Shown: positions 17,763 through 26,496 of the stretch, piece after piece
How the letters are laid out: each line of letters opens with the position of its first letter
How positions within the stretch are numbered: position 1 is the first letter of the stretch
Assembly: GCA_902774155.1 (NCBI GenBank)
Contig: CACYHF010000021.1
Location: 1-64,000, forward strand
Length of the DNA stretch: 64,000 nt
Source: an uncultured Bacteroidia bacterium
GTDB taxonomy: Bacteria > Bacteroidota > Bacteroidia > Bacteroidales > UBA932
Direction: 5' to 3'
Program-made: the position numbers and the translations under genes
Notes under the pieces: generated by a model
The model's database searches: none
Told to the model about the DNA's origin: nothing
The model's input: only the letters and a program-made list of their open reading frames with translations

Positions 17763-18683
17763 ATGAAAACGAGGAAAGTATATCCGGGAGAGGTACACCA
17801 TGTGTGTCAGCAGACCATTGACGGGGTGGTGGTGTTCTACACCCTCTGTGACTTTTTGGTTTATTTCACCATCTTTTGCACAGTGGCCCGGCGCTATGGC
17901 GTGAAAGTGCTGGCACTCTGCCCGATGGTGGACCATACCCACAACACCGTGGTGATACAAAGCGGACTTCAATTATCCCGCTTTGTCCAACAGTATACCC
18001 ATTTATTCTCAAAAGAATGGAACCGTTCCAGAAAACGGGAAGGGCCGCTGTTCAAGCACCGTTTCATGAGCTCTGTAAAACTGGGGAACAAGCAGGTGAA
18101 GACCACCATTAATTACAATAACAACAATCCGGTTGAACGCAAACTTGTCGTGAATGCAGAAGATTATCGTTGGAACTTTCTCCGCTATGCCAAAGAGGCA
18201 TTTCCCTTCTCGGAACCGTTCCAATTATCCGGAAAGTCCACGATGTTCCGTAATATCCTAAAAGAGATAACTCGAATCTATGAGGACGGCGGTTATTTGC
18301 GCTACAGCTACTGGGAAAGATGGAGAAAAGCCTTGAAGGGAACTGAGATGCAACAATTGGCAGATTATGCAATTCAACTCTGGAATGTTATTGATTATGA
18401 AGAGATTATTAGCTATTATGGGGATTATGAAACCCTGCTGCGCTCCACCCATGACAATACGGGAAGCGACTACGATATCAAAGAAGACAGGAACACCTAT
18501 TCCGATTCAGTATATCAGGAATGTTCCCTACTGCTCCTGAAAGAAGGGGTCATCCAGCATCCCTTTGAGATTCCCACGCTGCCTGCCGACAAGAAAAAAA
18601 CCATCGCGGAAATGCTGCAGTACCGGACAACAGCCCGCCCCCGTCAAATTGAAAAATATCTCCACCTTCACCGTGACAAGTAA
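17763..18683 (+). CDS. REP-associated / IS200-like Y1 (HUH) transposase
   Basis: A 306-residue protein of the Y1 transposase superfamily. It starts MKTRKVYPGEVHHVCQQ, has the metal-binding HUH pair H58-T-H60 in LCPMVDHTHNTVV, and a candidate catalytic tyrosine Y78 in FVQQYTHLF. GPLFKHRFMSS and NYNNNNPVERKLV follow, as in REP-associated tyrosine transposases. A long C-terminal extension (about 170-306) is unassigned. It would nick and rejoin single-stranded DNA at hairpin ends. The flanking hairpins at 16943 and 18712 are the likely substrates. Confidence 0.85.
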   Translation: MKTRKVYPGEVHHVCQQTIDGVVVFYTLCDFLVYFTIFCTVARRYGVKVLALCPMVDHTHNTVVIQSGLQLSRFVQQYTHLFSKEWNRSRKREGPLFKHRFMSSVKLGNKQVKTTINYNNNNPVERKLVVNAEDYRWNFLRYAKEAFPFSEPFQLSGKSTMFRNILKEITRIYEDGGYLRYSYWERWRKALKGTEMQQLADYAIQLWNVIDYEEIISYYGDYETLLRSTHDNTGSDYDIKEDRNTYSDSVYQECSLLLLKEGVIQHPFEIPTLPADKKKTIAEMLQYRTTARPRQIEKYLHLHRDK

Positions 18684-18711
18684 ATGATTGATTCATTGAA
18701 TATTACAATAT

Positions 18712-18740
18712 AGTCCTCGTTCGATTTTTGAACGAGGACT
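18712..18740 (+). repeat. Right hairpin of the REPtron-like element
   Basis: Stem AGTCCTCGTTC (18712-18722), loop GATTTTT, stem GAACGAGGACT (18730-18740). Same stem as the left end, loop inverted; tail motif TTAGCTGCCAC at 18769-18779, again 28 nt away. Confidence 0.9.
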
Positions 18741-18783
18741 ATTATATAAAATACTGTGATTCAACAGATTAGCTGCCACGCGG

Positions 18784-20127
18784 CTACTTCTTGATGGGAT
18801 AGAGGCGAAGGAGCAGGAGGATGAGGAGGGCGATGGCGGCCGGGAAGAGGGAGAACAGACACCAGATCATCTGCTGGACGGAGGCTTCGTTGGTAATGGT
18901 TACCACGGTCTGTCCGGTAATGGGGTCCTGGCTGGAGACCAGGCCGGCAATTCCCAGCAGAAGCGCCACCAGCGCACCCGAAATGGCCGATCCAAACTTC
19001 TGGGCCATGGTGCCGGAAGAGAAGATGAGGCCGGTAGAGGAGGTACCGTCCTTCTCAGTGGCATAATCCGCCACATCGGCGTACATGGACCACAGCAGCG
19101 GGGAATAAATGCCGATACCCATCGAGGTGACAATCACGTTGGCGATCATAAGCCAGATATAGGCCGGATCCATAGGAATGAAGAAGAAGGCGACAGAGGA
19201 AACGGCACAGAGCGCAGCCGCCCAGGCAAAGGCCTTGTGCTTACTTCCCACCCACTGGGTAAAACGGGGAGTAATGCCGCCGAAGATCATACAGACCGCC
19301 TCGCCGAACATCATAAACACCGTGTAGTTGATGATGAGACCGGCAACCGTTACATCTCCGTGCATACAATATTCAAACAGATAGGCCGCCACGGCATAGC
19401 GGAAACCATTGAAGAAATTGGTGCAGATGCCGATGAGCGTAAGGTATATCCAGGGTTTGTTGTGAACTAGGTCTACGAAAGGCTTGAAGGAGAATTTTTC
19501 GGCCCTGACAGGCTCCAGGCGTTCTTTGGTGAGCAGGCCGCAGGCCAGGGTGCCTAAAGCGGCCAAAGCGCCCAACACAACGCCTAATACGGCATACTGA
19601 TGCGCCGGCGTACCACCCACCATCTTCTGCAAATAAGGGAAGGAGAAGAGGGTGATAAAGCCCATCGCATAGGCGCCTACCATCCGGAAAGAGGAGAACT
19701 GGTTGCGCTCGTTGCTGTCGTCGGTCATAACGCCCAGCAGGGAACCATAAGGCACGTTAACGGCCGTATAGACCACCATCATCAGGAGGTACAGGGCATA
19801 GGCATAGGTCCTTCTTCCGGCAGGGCCCAGATCCGGCGTATAAAGCAGCAGGGCGAAAACCAGGCCCAGCGGAATGGCACCGAAGATGAGCCAGGGCCGA
19901 TAAGTGCCCCAACGGGACTTGGTTCTGTCTGCGATGGCGCCCATCAGCGGGTCCGTCACTACGTCGAAAAGGCGTGCCAGCAGCATCAGGGCGCCGGCAT
20001 CGGCCACGGTGAGGCCGAAGATGTTGGTGAAAAAGAACGGGAATGCGATGGACATGACCTTCCAGGTGATTCCGCCGGCAGCGGCATCGCCCAGGCCATA
20101 GCCTATTTTCTCGGATAATTTTGCCAT
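18784..20127 (-). CDS. MFS glycoside-type (GPH) oligosaccharide:cation symporter
   Basis: A 447-residue twelve-helix transporter of the glycoside-pentoside-hexuronide family. MAKLSEKIGYGLGDAAAGG and LFDVVTDPLMGAIADRTKSRWGTYRPW are diagnostic. In this locus it most likely carries mannobiose or short manno-oligosaccharides from periplasm to cytoplasm, where the epimerase and GH130 act. It has its own promoter and lies beyond the terminator of the enzyme operon. Substrate is inferred from context. Confidence 0.9.
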   Translation of the reverse strand: MAKLSEKIGYGLGDAAAGGITWKVMSIAFPFFFTNIFGLTVADAGALMLLARLFDVVTDPLMGAIADRTKSRWGTYRPWLIFGAIPLGLVFALLLYTPDLGPAGRRTYAYALYLLMMVVYTAVNVPYGSLLGVMTDDSNERNQFSSFRMVGAYAMGFITLFSFPYLQKMVGGTPAHQYAVLGVVLGALAALGTLACGLLTKERLEPVRAEKFSFKPFVDLVHNKPWIYLTLIGICTNFFNGFRYAVAAYLFEYCMHGDVTVAGLIINYTVFMMFGEAVCMIFGGITPRFTQWVGSKHKAFAWAAALCAVSSVAFFFIPMDPAYIWLMIANVIVTSMGIGIYSPLLWSMYADVADYATEKDGTSSTGLIFSSGTMAQKFGSAISGALVALLLGIAGLVSSQDPITGQTVVTITNEASVQQMIWCLFSLFPAAIALLILLLLRLYPIKK

Positions 20128-20147
20128 ACCAGTTTTGTGTTATTCTA

Positions 20148-20178
20148 CAAAGTTATGAAAAAAAAGATTCCCGGTCAA
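20148..20178 (-). promoter_or_regulatory. Promoter of the PUL transporter gene
   Basis: On the minus strand TTG (20176-20178), 20 bp, TAACTTTG (20148-20155), 21 bp before the ATG at 20127. The -33 element lies inside the loop of the upstream terminator. Confidence 0.6.
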
Positions 20179-20187
20179 GCCGGGAAT
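20158..20187 (-). terminator. Rho-independent terminator of the PUL enzyme operon
   Basis: On the minus strand ATTCCCGG, loop CTTGA, CCGGGAAT (20167-20187), followed by a long T run. It is eight bases after the epimerase stop, separating it from the transporter gene. Confidence 0.85.
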
Positions 20188-20194
20188 GCAAGGG

Positions 20195-21379
20195 TCAGAA
20201 CAGCGACAGCACCTGGAGGCACATACGCGTATTGTGGTACGGACACTTCCAGAAACCCGCCTTGGGCTGGGAACGGTCCAGGGAACCGTCGGGCAGCACG
20301 GCCCACCACCACTCTCCGTCAGCTGCATCCACCAGCCGCTCCCGGATGTAGTGCCAGCAGGAGAGCGCCTTGTCGGCCCCGGAAGCGACGCCGTGGTACT
20401 TCCACAGCCACAGATTCCCCACCACGGTCTCGGCCTGGACCCACCATTGGCGGGAGTCGTCGAACGAACCGTCCGGGAAGCGCTCATAGCGCAAAGAACC
20501 GTCGGGCAGCAGGCCCTCGTTCCCGGCAAGGCCCATCTGCAGCGCCCAGGGCCGTACGCGGTTCACGACGTCCAGGTCTTTCAGCGCGAAGGCACATTCC
20601 AGCGCCAGCCAGGAGGTTTCAATGTCGTGCCCGTAAGATACGGCACCCGGCAGCACGCTCCAATCCCGCCGGAAATACAGTTGCAAATGACCGTCCGGCC
20701 CCATAATACGCGTGCCCATCAACTCCAGCAGCCGGTCCACCGCCAGGCGCAAGCTCTCGTCCGGCCAAACCTGGTACAAGTTGGCATAAGCCTCCAGTAA
20801 GTGCAGGTGGGAATTCATCGTTTTGTCGGCATTGATATCGTGGGCCGATAAAGACATATCCTCCAGCGGAGAAAAACCCCGCGCCAGGGCCTCGATATAG
20901 CCACCGTGCTCCTGGTCGGCGAAGTAGGTTTCCACCACCCGGAACAGATTTACGGCGTTTTTCAGCGCTTCGTCGTCGCGCGTAACCTTATACAGTTCCG
21001 ACAGGCCGTAAATGGCAAATCCCTGCGCGTACAACTGTTTTTTGGCATCCAGCCGCTCCCCTTCCGGGCTCACGCTCCAATACACGCCACCGTACTTATG
21101 GTCGCAGAAATGCTCCAGGAACCAGTCCCGTGCGTGAACCGCCGCCACCAGATACTGCGTATCCTTCAAGGCGGCATAAGCGGCCGAAAAAGCCCAGATG
21201 AGCCGTGCGTTCAGAATCACGCCCCGCGGGGCATCGTACAGCACCTTCCCGTCGGAAAGCACTTCTCCGTAAAAACCGCCCCGAGGGTCTTTCAACTTGA
21301 GCCAATAAGGCAAAATACCAGAGGTCAGGTTCTCCCTGACCTCCTGTAGAAATACGTCTGTTCTTGTTTGCATAAACAT
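20195..21379 (-). CDS. AGE-family epimerase, cellobiose/mannobiose 2-epimerase
   Basis: A 394-residue cytoplasmic (alpha/alpha)6-barrel protein resembling cellobiose 2-epimerase (EC 5.1.3.11). Motifs include NSHLHLLEAYANL, YGHDIETSW, QWWVQAE and CPYHNTRMCLQ, which contain the conserved catalytic histidines of the family. In Bacteroides mannan metabolism this enzyme epimerises beta-1,4-mannobiose to mannosylglucose, the substrate of the GH130 phosphorylase encoded four genes upstream. It is the last gene of the main PUL operon. The 45-bp gap to GH3 contains a dispersed repeat. Confidence 0.9.
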   Translation of the reverse strand: MFMQTRTDVFLQEVRENLTSGILPYWLKLKDPRGGFYGEVLSDGKVLYDAPRGVILNARLIWAFSAAYAALKDTQYLVAAVHARDWFLEHFCDHKYGGVYWSVSPEGERLDAKKQLYAQGFAIYGLSELYKVTRDDEALKNAVNLFRVVETYFADQEHGGYIEALARGFSPLEDMSLSAHDINADKTMNSHLHLLEAYANLYQVWPDESLRLAVDRLLELMGTRIMGPDGHLQLYFRRDWSVLPGAVSYGHDIETSWLALECAFALKDLDVVNRVRPWALQMGLAGNEGLLPDGSLRYERFPDGSFDDSRQWWVQAETVVGNLWLWKYHGVASGADKALSCWHYIRERLVDAADGEWWWAVLPDGSLDRSQPKAGFWKCPYHNTRMCLQVLSLF

Positions 21380-21384
21380 TGCGC

Positions 21385-21422
21385 CTACAGATCCTTCGTC
21401 GCTTCGCTCCTCAGGATGACAG
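21385..21422. repeat. Dispersed palindromic repeat, intergenic copy
   Basis: Contains CAGATCCTTCG and CTCAGGATGACA, a form of the common bacterial dispersed repeat whose other strand reads TGTCATCCTGAG...CGAAGGATCTG. It fills most of the gap between GH3 and the epimerase gene and is related to the copy at 21757-21789. Confidence 0.7.
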
Positions 21423-21424
21423 TA

Positions 21425-23749
21425 TTAAATATTAGGAGTATCCCAAATAGTGGTTTCATTGCAGACCACCATCACGGCCTGGCCGCCGCAGGAAAGGCGG
21501 AAATCGCCTTTTTCCAGGCGCCAGCGGCCATCGGCCCCCACAAAAGCCAGGGCCGATGCCGGAACCTGGAAGCACACCGTCTTGGTCTCGCCGGGTTCCA
21601 GGGCAATCTTTTCAAAACCGCGCAGGCGCTTGACATCCGGAATGAGAGATGCCACCAGGTCGGAGCTGTACAGCAGCACCGCCTCCTTTCCGGCACGTTC
21701 GCCGGTATTGGTCACATCCACGGATACCTGCATGGTGTCGTCGGCATTAAAAGTAACTACAGATTCTTCGCTGCGCTCAGAATGACAAGATACCTTCATA
21801 TTACTATAAGCAAACGAGGTATAGCTGAGGCCGAAGCCGAAGGGCCACTGCACGTCCATTATGGCGTCGTAATTATAGGAGCCGTCCATAGTGGTCCGAT
21901 GCTCGGACACTTTGTAATCGTAGGTATGCAGGGCGTTGATGTGCTTGGAATAAGTGAAAGGCAGCTTCCCGGAGAAGTTCTCGTCGCCGCTCAGGAGGGC
22001 AGCCAGGGCATCGGCCCCGAAATTGGAGGGAAGCATAATGTCCACCACGGCGGAACAAAGCGGCTCGATATCGCCGATCAGGCGCGGGCGGCCTTCGTTG
22101 AGCACCAGGATAACGGGTTTTCCGGTACTGGCCGCTTCCTTCACCAGGTCTTTCTGGTTGGCCGAGAGATTGAGGTCGTCCATATTGCCGGGCGTTTCGC
22201 AGTACGTGTTCTCGCCCACGCAGCAGATAATCACATCGGCATTTTTGGCGGCATTCTTCACCTGCTGGAGGCTGCCCACCACTTCGTTCTGCCAGTCGGG
22301 TCCGTCATACACCACGCCGGGCACCCAGGTCACCTGACCCGGGAAACGCTTCTGCAGCGCCTCCACGATGGTATTGTACTGCGGGACATAGGCATCGGCA
22401 TCGCCCTGCCAGGTATAGCTCCAGCCACCATTCAAGGTGCGCATACTGTTGGCATTGGGGCCACATACCAGAATGCGCTCCTTGCCTTTCAGCGGCAAGA
22501 TGCCTTCATTCTTCAGCAAGACCTCGCTCTCCAGGGCGGCGGCATATGACTGCTGCGCGAACTCTTCACTGCCGAACTCCGGATACACGTAATCCCAGAC
22601 CGGCTTGTCAAACAGCCCCAGGCGCACTTTCAGGCGCAGGACCCGCCGCACGGCGTCGTTCAGACGGGCCTCCGAAATGCGGCCTTCCTTCACCAGTTTC
22701 ACAATCACGTTGCAGCATTCGGGGTCGTAGGGATCCATAATCATGTCGATGCCGGCATTAATGCCCAGGGCCACGGCTTCGGCCTTGTCGGCCGCCACGT
22801 GGTCGCGCTGGAACAGATTGTCAATATCGGCCCAGTCGGTGACCAGCATACCGTCCCAGCCCAGTTCTTCCTTCACCCAGCCGCTCAGCAGCAATGCGTT
22901 GCAGTGAGTGGGAATGCCGTTGATGGAGGCCGAATTCACCATAGCGGTGAGGGCTCCGGCGCGGAAGCAGGCCAGGAAGGGGGCGAAGAACTTCTCCCGG
23001 AGGTCATTGGGAGCGATGATGGCCGGCGTACGGTCCTTTCCGGTCACCGGCACGCCATAGCCGATGAAATGCTTCAGCGACACGGCCACGTGCTCCAGGT
23101 CGATGTGGTTGGGGTCGTCCCCCTGCAGGGCCAGGGTCTCTTCACGGGCCATTTCGGCCTGCAGGTACGGATCCTCGCCAAAGCTTTCCCAGAGACGGGG
23201 CCAGCGGGGGTCACGCCCCAGGTCCATCACAGGCGAAAACACCCACGGAACCTGCGCAGCGCGTGTTTCATAGGCCATAGCCCGGCCCATCTGGCGGGCA
23301 TATTCCCGGTTGAAAGTGGCGCCCAGGTTGATTTCCTGGGGATACAGCGAACCGTCCGTCAGGTAGGAGGCACCGTGGATCATATCCAGACCATAGATGC
23401 AGGGAATGCCGATGGCCTCCATCGATTTATCCTGAATCTGGCGCACCATGGCAGCGGTATGTTCGCGGGAGTGCGACTCGTCGTTCATAATGTTCAGGAT
23501 GGAACCCACTTTATACTGGCCGATAATCCGGTCCAGCTTGGCCGGATCCAGGGCCTGGTGGGTATCGTCCTCCAGCGTATTGATGGACAGCTGGACTAGC
23601 TGACCCGCTTTTTCCTCCAGGGTCATCCCCTTGAGGACCTTTTCTACTTTGGTTTCTACATCTTTGTCGGCAGGAATGGCCTGCGGGCCTTTGGGGGCGC
23701 ATGCCATCACCAACAGCAAAGCGCTTACAGCATAGAGCGTTCTTTTCAT
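21425..23749 (-). CDS. GH3 family beta-glycosidase lipoprotein
   Basis: A 774-residue GH3 enzyme, probably a periplasmic or outer-membrane beta-glucosidase-type enzyme. It starts MKRTLYAVSALLLVMACAPKG with a lipobox cysteine. The (beta/alpha)8 domain contains MLVTDWADI, whose aspartate (about residue 304) is the expected nucleophile. The GH3 C-terminal sandwich and a fibronectin-III-like domain follow. About residues 654-665 read VSCHSERSEESV, the translation of an inserted dispersed repeat. A longer upstream frame exists, but the ATG at 23749 begins the signal peptide five bases after the GH31 stop. It could release glucose from gluco-oligosaccharide ends of (gluco)mannan or xyloglucan. Confidence 0.9.
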   Translation of the reverse strand: MKRTLYAVSALLLVMACAPKGPQAIPADKDVETKVEKVLKGMTLEEKAGQLVQLSINTLEDDTHQALDPAKLDRIIGQYKVGSILNIMNDESHSREHTAAMVRQIQDKSMEAIGIPCIYGLDMIHGASYLTDGSLYPQEINLGATFNREYARQMGRAMAYETRAAQVPWVFSPVMDLGRDPRWPRLWESFGEDPYLQAEMAREETLALQGDDPNHIDLEHVAVSLKHFIGYGVPVTGKDRTPAIIAPNDLREKFFAPFLACFRAGALTAMVNSASINGIPTHCNALLLSGWVKEELGWDGMLVTDWADIDNLFQRDHVAADKAEAVALGINAGIDMIMDPYDPECCNVIVKLVKEGRISEARLNDAVRRVLRLKVRLGLFDKPVWDYVYPEFGSEEFAQQSYAAALESEVLLKNEGILPLKGKERILVCGPNANSMRTLNGGWSYTWQGDADAYVPQYNTIVEALQKRFPGQVTWVPGVVYDGPDWQNEVVGSLQQVKNAAKNADVIICCVGENTYCETPGNMDDLNLSANQKDLVKEAASTGKPVILVLNEGRPRLIGDIEPLCSAVVDIMLPSNFGADALAALLSGDENFSGKLPFTYSKHINALHTYDYKVSEHRTTMDGSYNYDAIMDVQWPFGFGLSYTSFAYSNMKVSCHSERSEESVVTFNADDTMQVSVDVTNTGERAGKEAVLLYSSDLVASLIPDVKRLRGFEKIALEPGETKTVCFQVPASALAFVGADGRWRLEKGDFRLSCGGQAVMVVCNETTIWDTPNI
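21757..21789. repeat. Dispersed palindromic repeat inserted in frame in GH3
   Basis: CTACAGATTCTTCG..CTCAGAATGACA, second copy of the repeat at 21385-21422. Read on the minus strand it encodes CHSERSEES within the GH3 protein without breaking the frame. Confidence 0.75.
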
Positions 23750-23754
23750 ATCTG

Positions 23755-26496
23755 TCAGAGTTGATTCATCGTAACGGTTTCTCCTGTATACGGGACGGCG
23801 ACACCTTCGGCGTCCGGATTCCAGGCGAAAGGATGGGCGGGGTCCACCACCACCACGCGGAAGCGGCGGCTCTGGACCATACCGGGATAAGAGCCCGTAC
23901 GAGGGCCGATGGTGAGCGTCCGGGCGGCATTGTCCCAAGCCAGCGGGATGCTGCTGTACTCCCCTCGCTCATATCCGTAGCTGAGACCGTCGTCTTCGTA
24001 AAGGGTGAAGGAGGCATCGGCCCCGGCGTAGACCAGCAGCAGGAGGTCATCGGCCGGCTTTTCATCGCTCCATTCCATGGTAGGGCCCACCGGAACGATG
24101 CTGCCGGCCCGCACAAAGAGCGGGATGCGCTCATAAGGCGCATTCACGGTAAGCTGCTGACCACCAGCAATATACCGGCCGGAATAGAAATCGTACCAGC
24201 CGCCTTTCGGGAAGTACACGCAGCGGCTGCGGGCCTGATATTCGGACACCGGACAAGGCATAAGGGCCGGGCCCAGCAACCACTGGTCGGAGAGGTCGCG
24301 CACGGCGGGATCGGCCGGGAAGTCCATCGGCAAGCCGCGCAGGAGGGTGTAATCCTGGAAATGGACGGCGCCAGTAAGGGAATACAGATAAGGCATCAGC
24401 CGATAGCGCAGCTGCATATACCAGAGGATGCTTTCGTAAGCCGGAGAGCCTTCCGGAGCAATGTTCCAGAGTTCCCGCCGGGGCCACTGGCCATGGGTGC
24501 GGAACAGGGGCACAAAGGTGCCGAACTGGTGCCAGCGCGTCTGGAGCTCCTGCCACTCATCGGCATTGGCGGCTTCGTAAAACTTGCTCATGACGGAGAA
24601 GCCGCCGATATCCATGCCCCAGAACGGAATGCCACTCATAGAGTAATCCAGGCCAGCGGCCATCTGCATGCGGAGGTCGGTCCAGGAGGTGCCGATATCC
24701 CCGCTCCAAGTGGCAGTGCTGTAGCGCTGCAGGCCGGCAAAACCGTTTCGGGTGAGGAGGAACACGCGCTTGTCCGGGTCTACGCTGCGCTGGCCTTCAT
24801 AAATGGCCTGCGCATTCACCAAAGCATAGGCATTGAGGTATTCGGTGGAAGAGCCCAGGGCATTGGGCGTGAGCAACCACTTGAGGTAATCCATGGGCAG
24901 GCAGTCCCGCAGATTGGGCTCGCTGGCATCCATCCACCAGGCATCGATCTTGCGCCCGAAGCGGCTGTAAAGGCTCTGGTCCATCTGATACCAGAACATC
25001 CGGCGGCCTCCGGGGGCATAGGCATCGTAAAAACTCTGCTTATAGCCCAGCCAGTCCACCAGGGAGTCTTCCTCGGCGTGCGAATAGACATAGCCGGCCT
25101 CCTTAAGTTCCTTATAATGGATCGTGTTGGTGTAGAATTTCGGCCACACGGAAATCATGAAGCGGCCGTTCATCCTGTGCACGTCGTTGATCATCTGTTC
25201 CGGGTCCGGATAACGCTCCGGATCAAATTCGTGACTCCCCCACTGGTCCTCTTTCCAATATTGCCAGTCCTGGACGATATTGTCCACCGGAATGTGCCTC
25301 CGGCGCAGTTCCCGCAGCGTTTCCACCAAATCGTCCTGGGTGGCATAACGTTCCCGGCTTTGCCAGAAACCCAGCACCCATTTGGGCATCACGGGCGCCT
25401 TGCCGGTGAGCTGACGGTAGTTCCTGATCACCCCGTCGTAGTTCTCCCCTACCATAAAGTAATAGTCGGCCTGGGGCTCGGCCTCGCTCCAGAACGTCAG
25501 GCCCTGGTCCACGGCCCCGGCGGGCAACACCCGCAGGCCGATATAGGATACATCCCCGTCGGGCTCCCAATTAATCTTGAAAGGCGTGGGAACACCTTTT
25601 TCCAAATGGACGGTATACTTATAGCTGTTGGGGTTCCAGGCCGGACGCCAGCGGCGGGACATCACTTCCTTCCCGCCCATTTCCGTCTGCTGGAAGCCGG
25701 CGTAGTACTGGATAAAGTGGTAATCCCCCGTCTCGCGGGCGGTGAGGGTGCCTTCATAGCACACCGTAGCCCCATTAAGGGGGATTTCAGGCAGGTTCCG
25801 GATGGCCCATTCGTTCTCATAGAACAGGCTGTCTTCCTTTTGGACCAGTACCGTGCTATCGGCCACCCTATAGGTTCCCGTGAGGTTCAGATCAAAGACC
25901 TCTCCCAACTGCCGATAAGGCTGGTCGGTGCCCCAGCGGCTCAGGGAATAGGCATCGAACAGCACGCCGTAGCCCTTGTTGGAAACCACCATCGGCACGC
26001 TTACCTTGGTGTTGTACTGGTACAGTTCCTCCGGACGGCCTTTGTGGTCGAATTCCCCCGCCTGGTGCTGTCCCAGGCCGTAGAAGGCCTCGTCATCGGC
26101 CGGATCAAAACGCACCGTGGTGCTCCAAAAGCCCCATTCCGGGCTGGGTGCCAGCGTGGCGTGGCCGTTCAGGGCCAGCGGGGTGCCGTCGGCCTTATAG
26201 AAATGGACCGATCCATCGGCCTTGTACACATCTACTGATAAGGCGGAAGTGGTAAGATGAACCTTGCCCATGGCATCACTCACCTTGTAGTCCGTGAAAA
26301 GATCCTCCTGGGGCAGCACGGCCAGGCTTTCGCGATCCCAGAACATCCCGTCCGGCGTTACGCTCACCCGCACCACTTCCGGGGAAATGACCTGCAAGCG
26401 TACGTAGCCCTCCTGGGTCTTGATATTCACCTCACCGTCCGGCGCACAAGCCACCAGACACAAAGTCAACGCCAGGGCGTGAAATGCTGTCTTCAT
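23755..26496 (-). CDS. GH31 family alpha-glycosidase with PA14 insert
   Basis: A 913-residue lipoprotein (LCLVACAPDG). The N-terminal GH31 sandwich is interrupted at about 225-330 by a PA14-like insert containing YEGTLTARETGDYHFIQYYA. The catalytic barrel has nucleophile aspartate in WWMDASEPN (about 522) and acid/base aspartate in WSGDIGTSW (about 600). GH31 with a PA14 insert is the layout of the Bacteroides ovatus xyloglucan alpha-xylosidase, so alpha-xylosidase is the leading guess; alpha-glucosidase or alpha-galactosidase remain possible. It overlaps GH130 by ATGA. Confidence 0.9.
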   Translation of the reverse strand: MKTAFHALALTLCLVACAPDGEVNIKTQEGYVRLQVISPEVVRVSVTPDGMFWDRESLAVLPQEDLFTDYKVSDAMGKVHLTTSALSVDVYKADGSVHFYKADGTPLALNGHATLAPSPEWGFWSTTVRFDPADDEAFYGLGQHQAGEFDHKGRPEELYQYNTKVSVPMVVSNKGYGVLFDAYSLSRWGTDQPYRQLGEVFDLNLTGTYRVADSTVLVQKEDSLFYENEWAIRNLPEIPLNGATVCYEGTLTARETGDYHFIQYYAGFQQTEMGGKEVMSRRWRPAWNPNSYKYTVHLEKGVPTPFKINWEPDGDVSYIGLRVLPAGAVDQGLTFWSEAEPQADYYFMVGENYDGVIRNYRQLTGKAPVMPKWVLGFWQSRERYATQDDLVETLRELRRRHIPVDNIVQDWQYWKEDQWGSHEFDPERYPDPEQMINDVHRMNGRFMISVWPKFYTNTIHYKELKEAGYVYSHAEEDSLVDWLGYKQSFYDAYAPGGRRMFWYQMDQSLYSRFGRKIDAWWMDASEPNLRDCLPMDYLKWLLTPNALGSSTEYLNAYALVNAQAIYEGQRSVDPDKRVFLLTRNGFAGLQRYSTATWSGDIGTSWTDLRMQMAAGLDYSMSGIPFWGMDIGGFSVMSKFYEAANADEWQELQTRWHQFGTFVPLFRTHGQWPRRELWNIAPEGSPAYESILWYMQLRYRLMPYLYSLTGAVHFQDYTLLRGLPMDFPADPAVRDLSDQWLLGPALMPCPVSEYQARSRCVYFPKGGWYDFYSGRYIAGGQQLTVNAPYERIPLFVRAGSIVPVGPTMEWSDEKPADDLLLLVYAGADASFTLYEDDGLSYGYERGEYSSIPLAWDNAARTLTIGPRTGSYPGMVQSRRFRVVVVDPAHPFAWNPDAEGVAVPYTGETVTMNQL

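Larger units (their letters stand above)
16943..18779 (+). mobile_element. REPtron-like element: unknown protein plus Y1 (HUH) transposase between hairpins
   Basis: Two genes are bracketed by matched ends. Each end has an 11-bp perfect stem (AGTCCTCGTTC / GAACGAGGACT) with a 7-nt loop, followed exactly 28 nt later by TTAGCTGCCAC. The element lies between the rpmH terminator and the 3' end of the PUL transporter gene, and interrupts neither. Hairpin-flanked Y1 transposases of the IS200/REP-associated type act on single-stranded hairpin ends, which supports one functional unit. Confidence 0.75.

Noticed and set aside
18784-20127. Transporter as cargo of the hairpin-bounded element
   Set aside because: The right hairpin and tail end before the transporter stop codon, and the gene belongs to the PUL by family.
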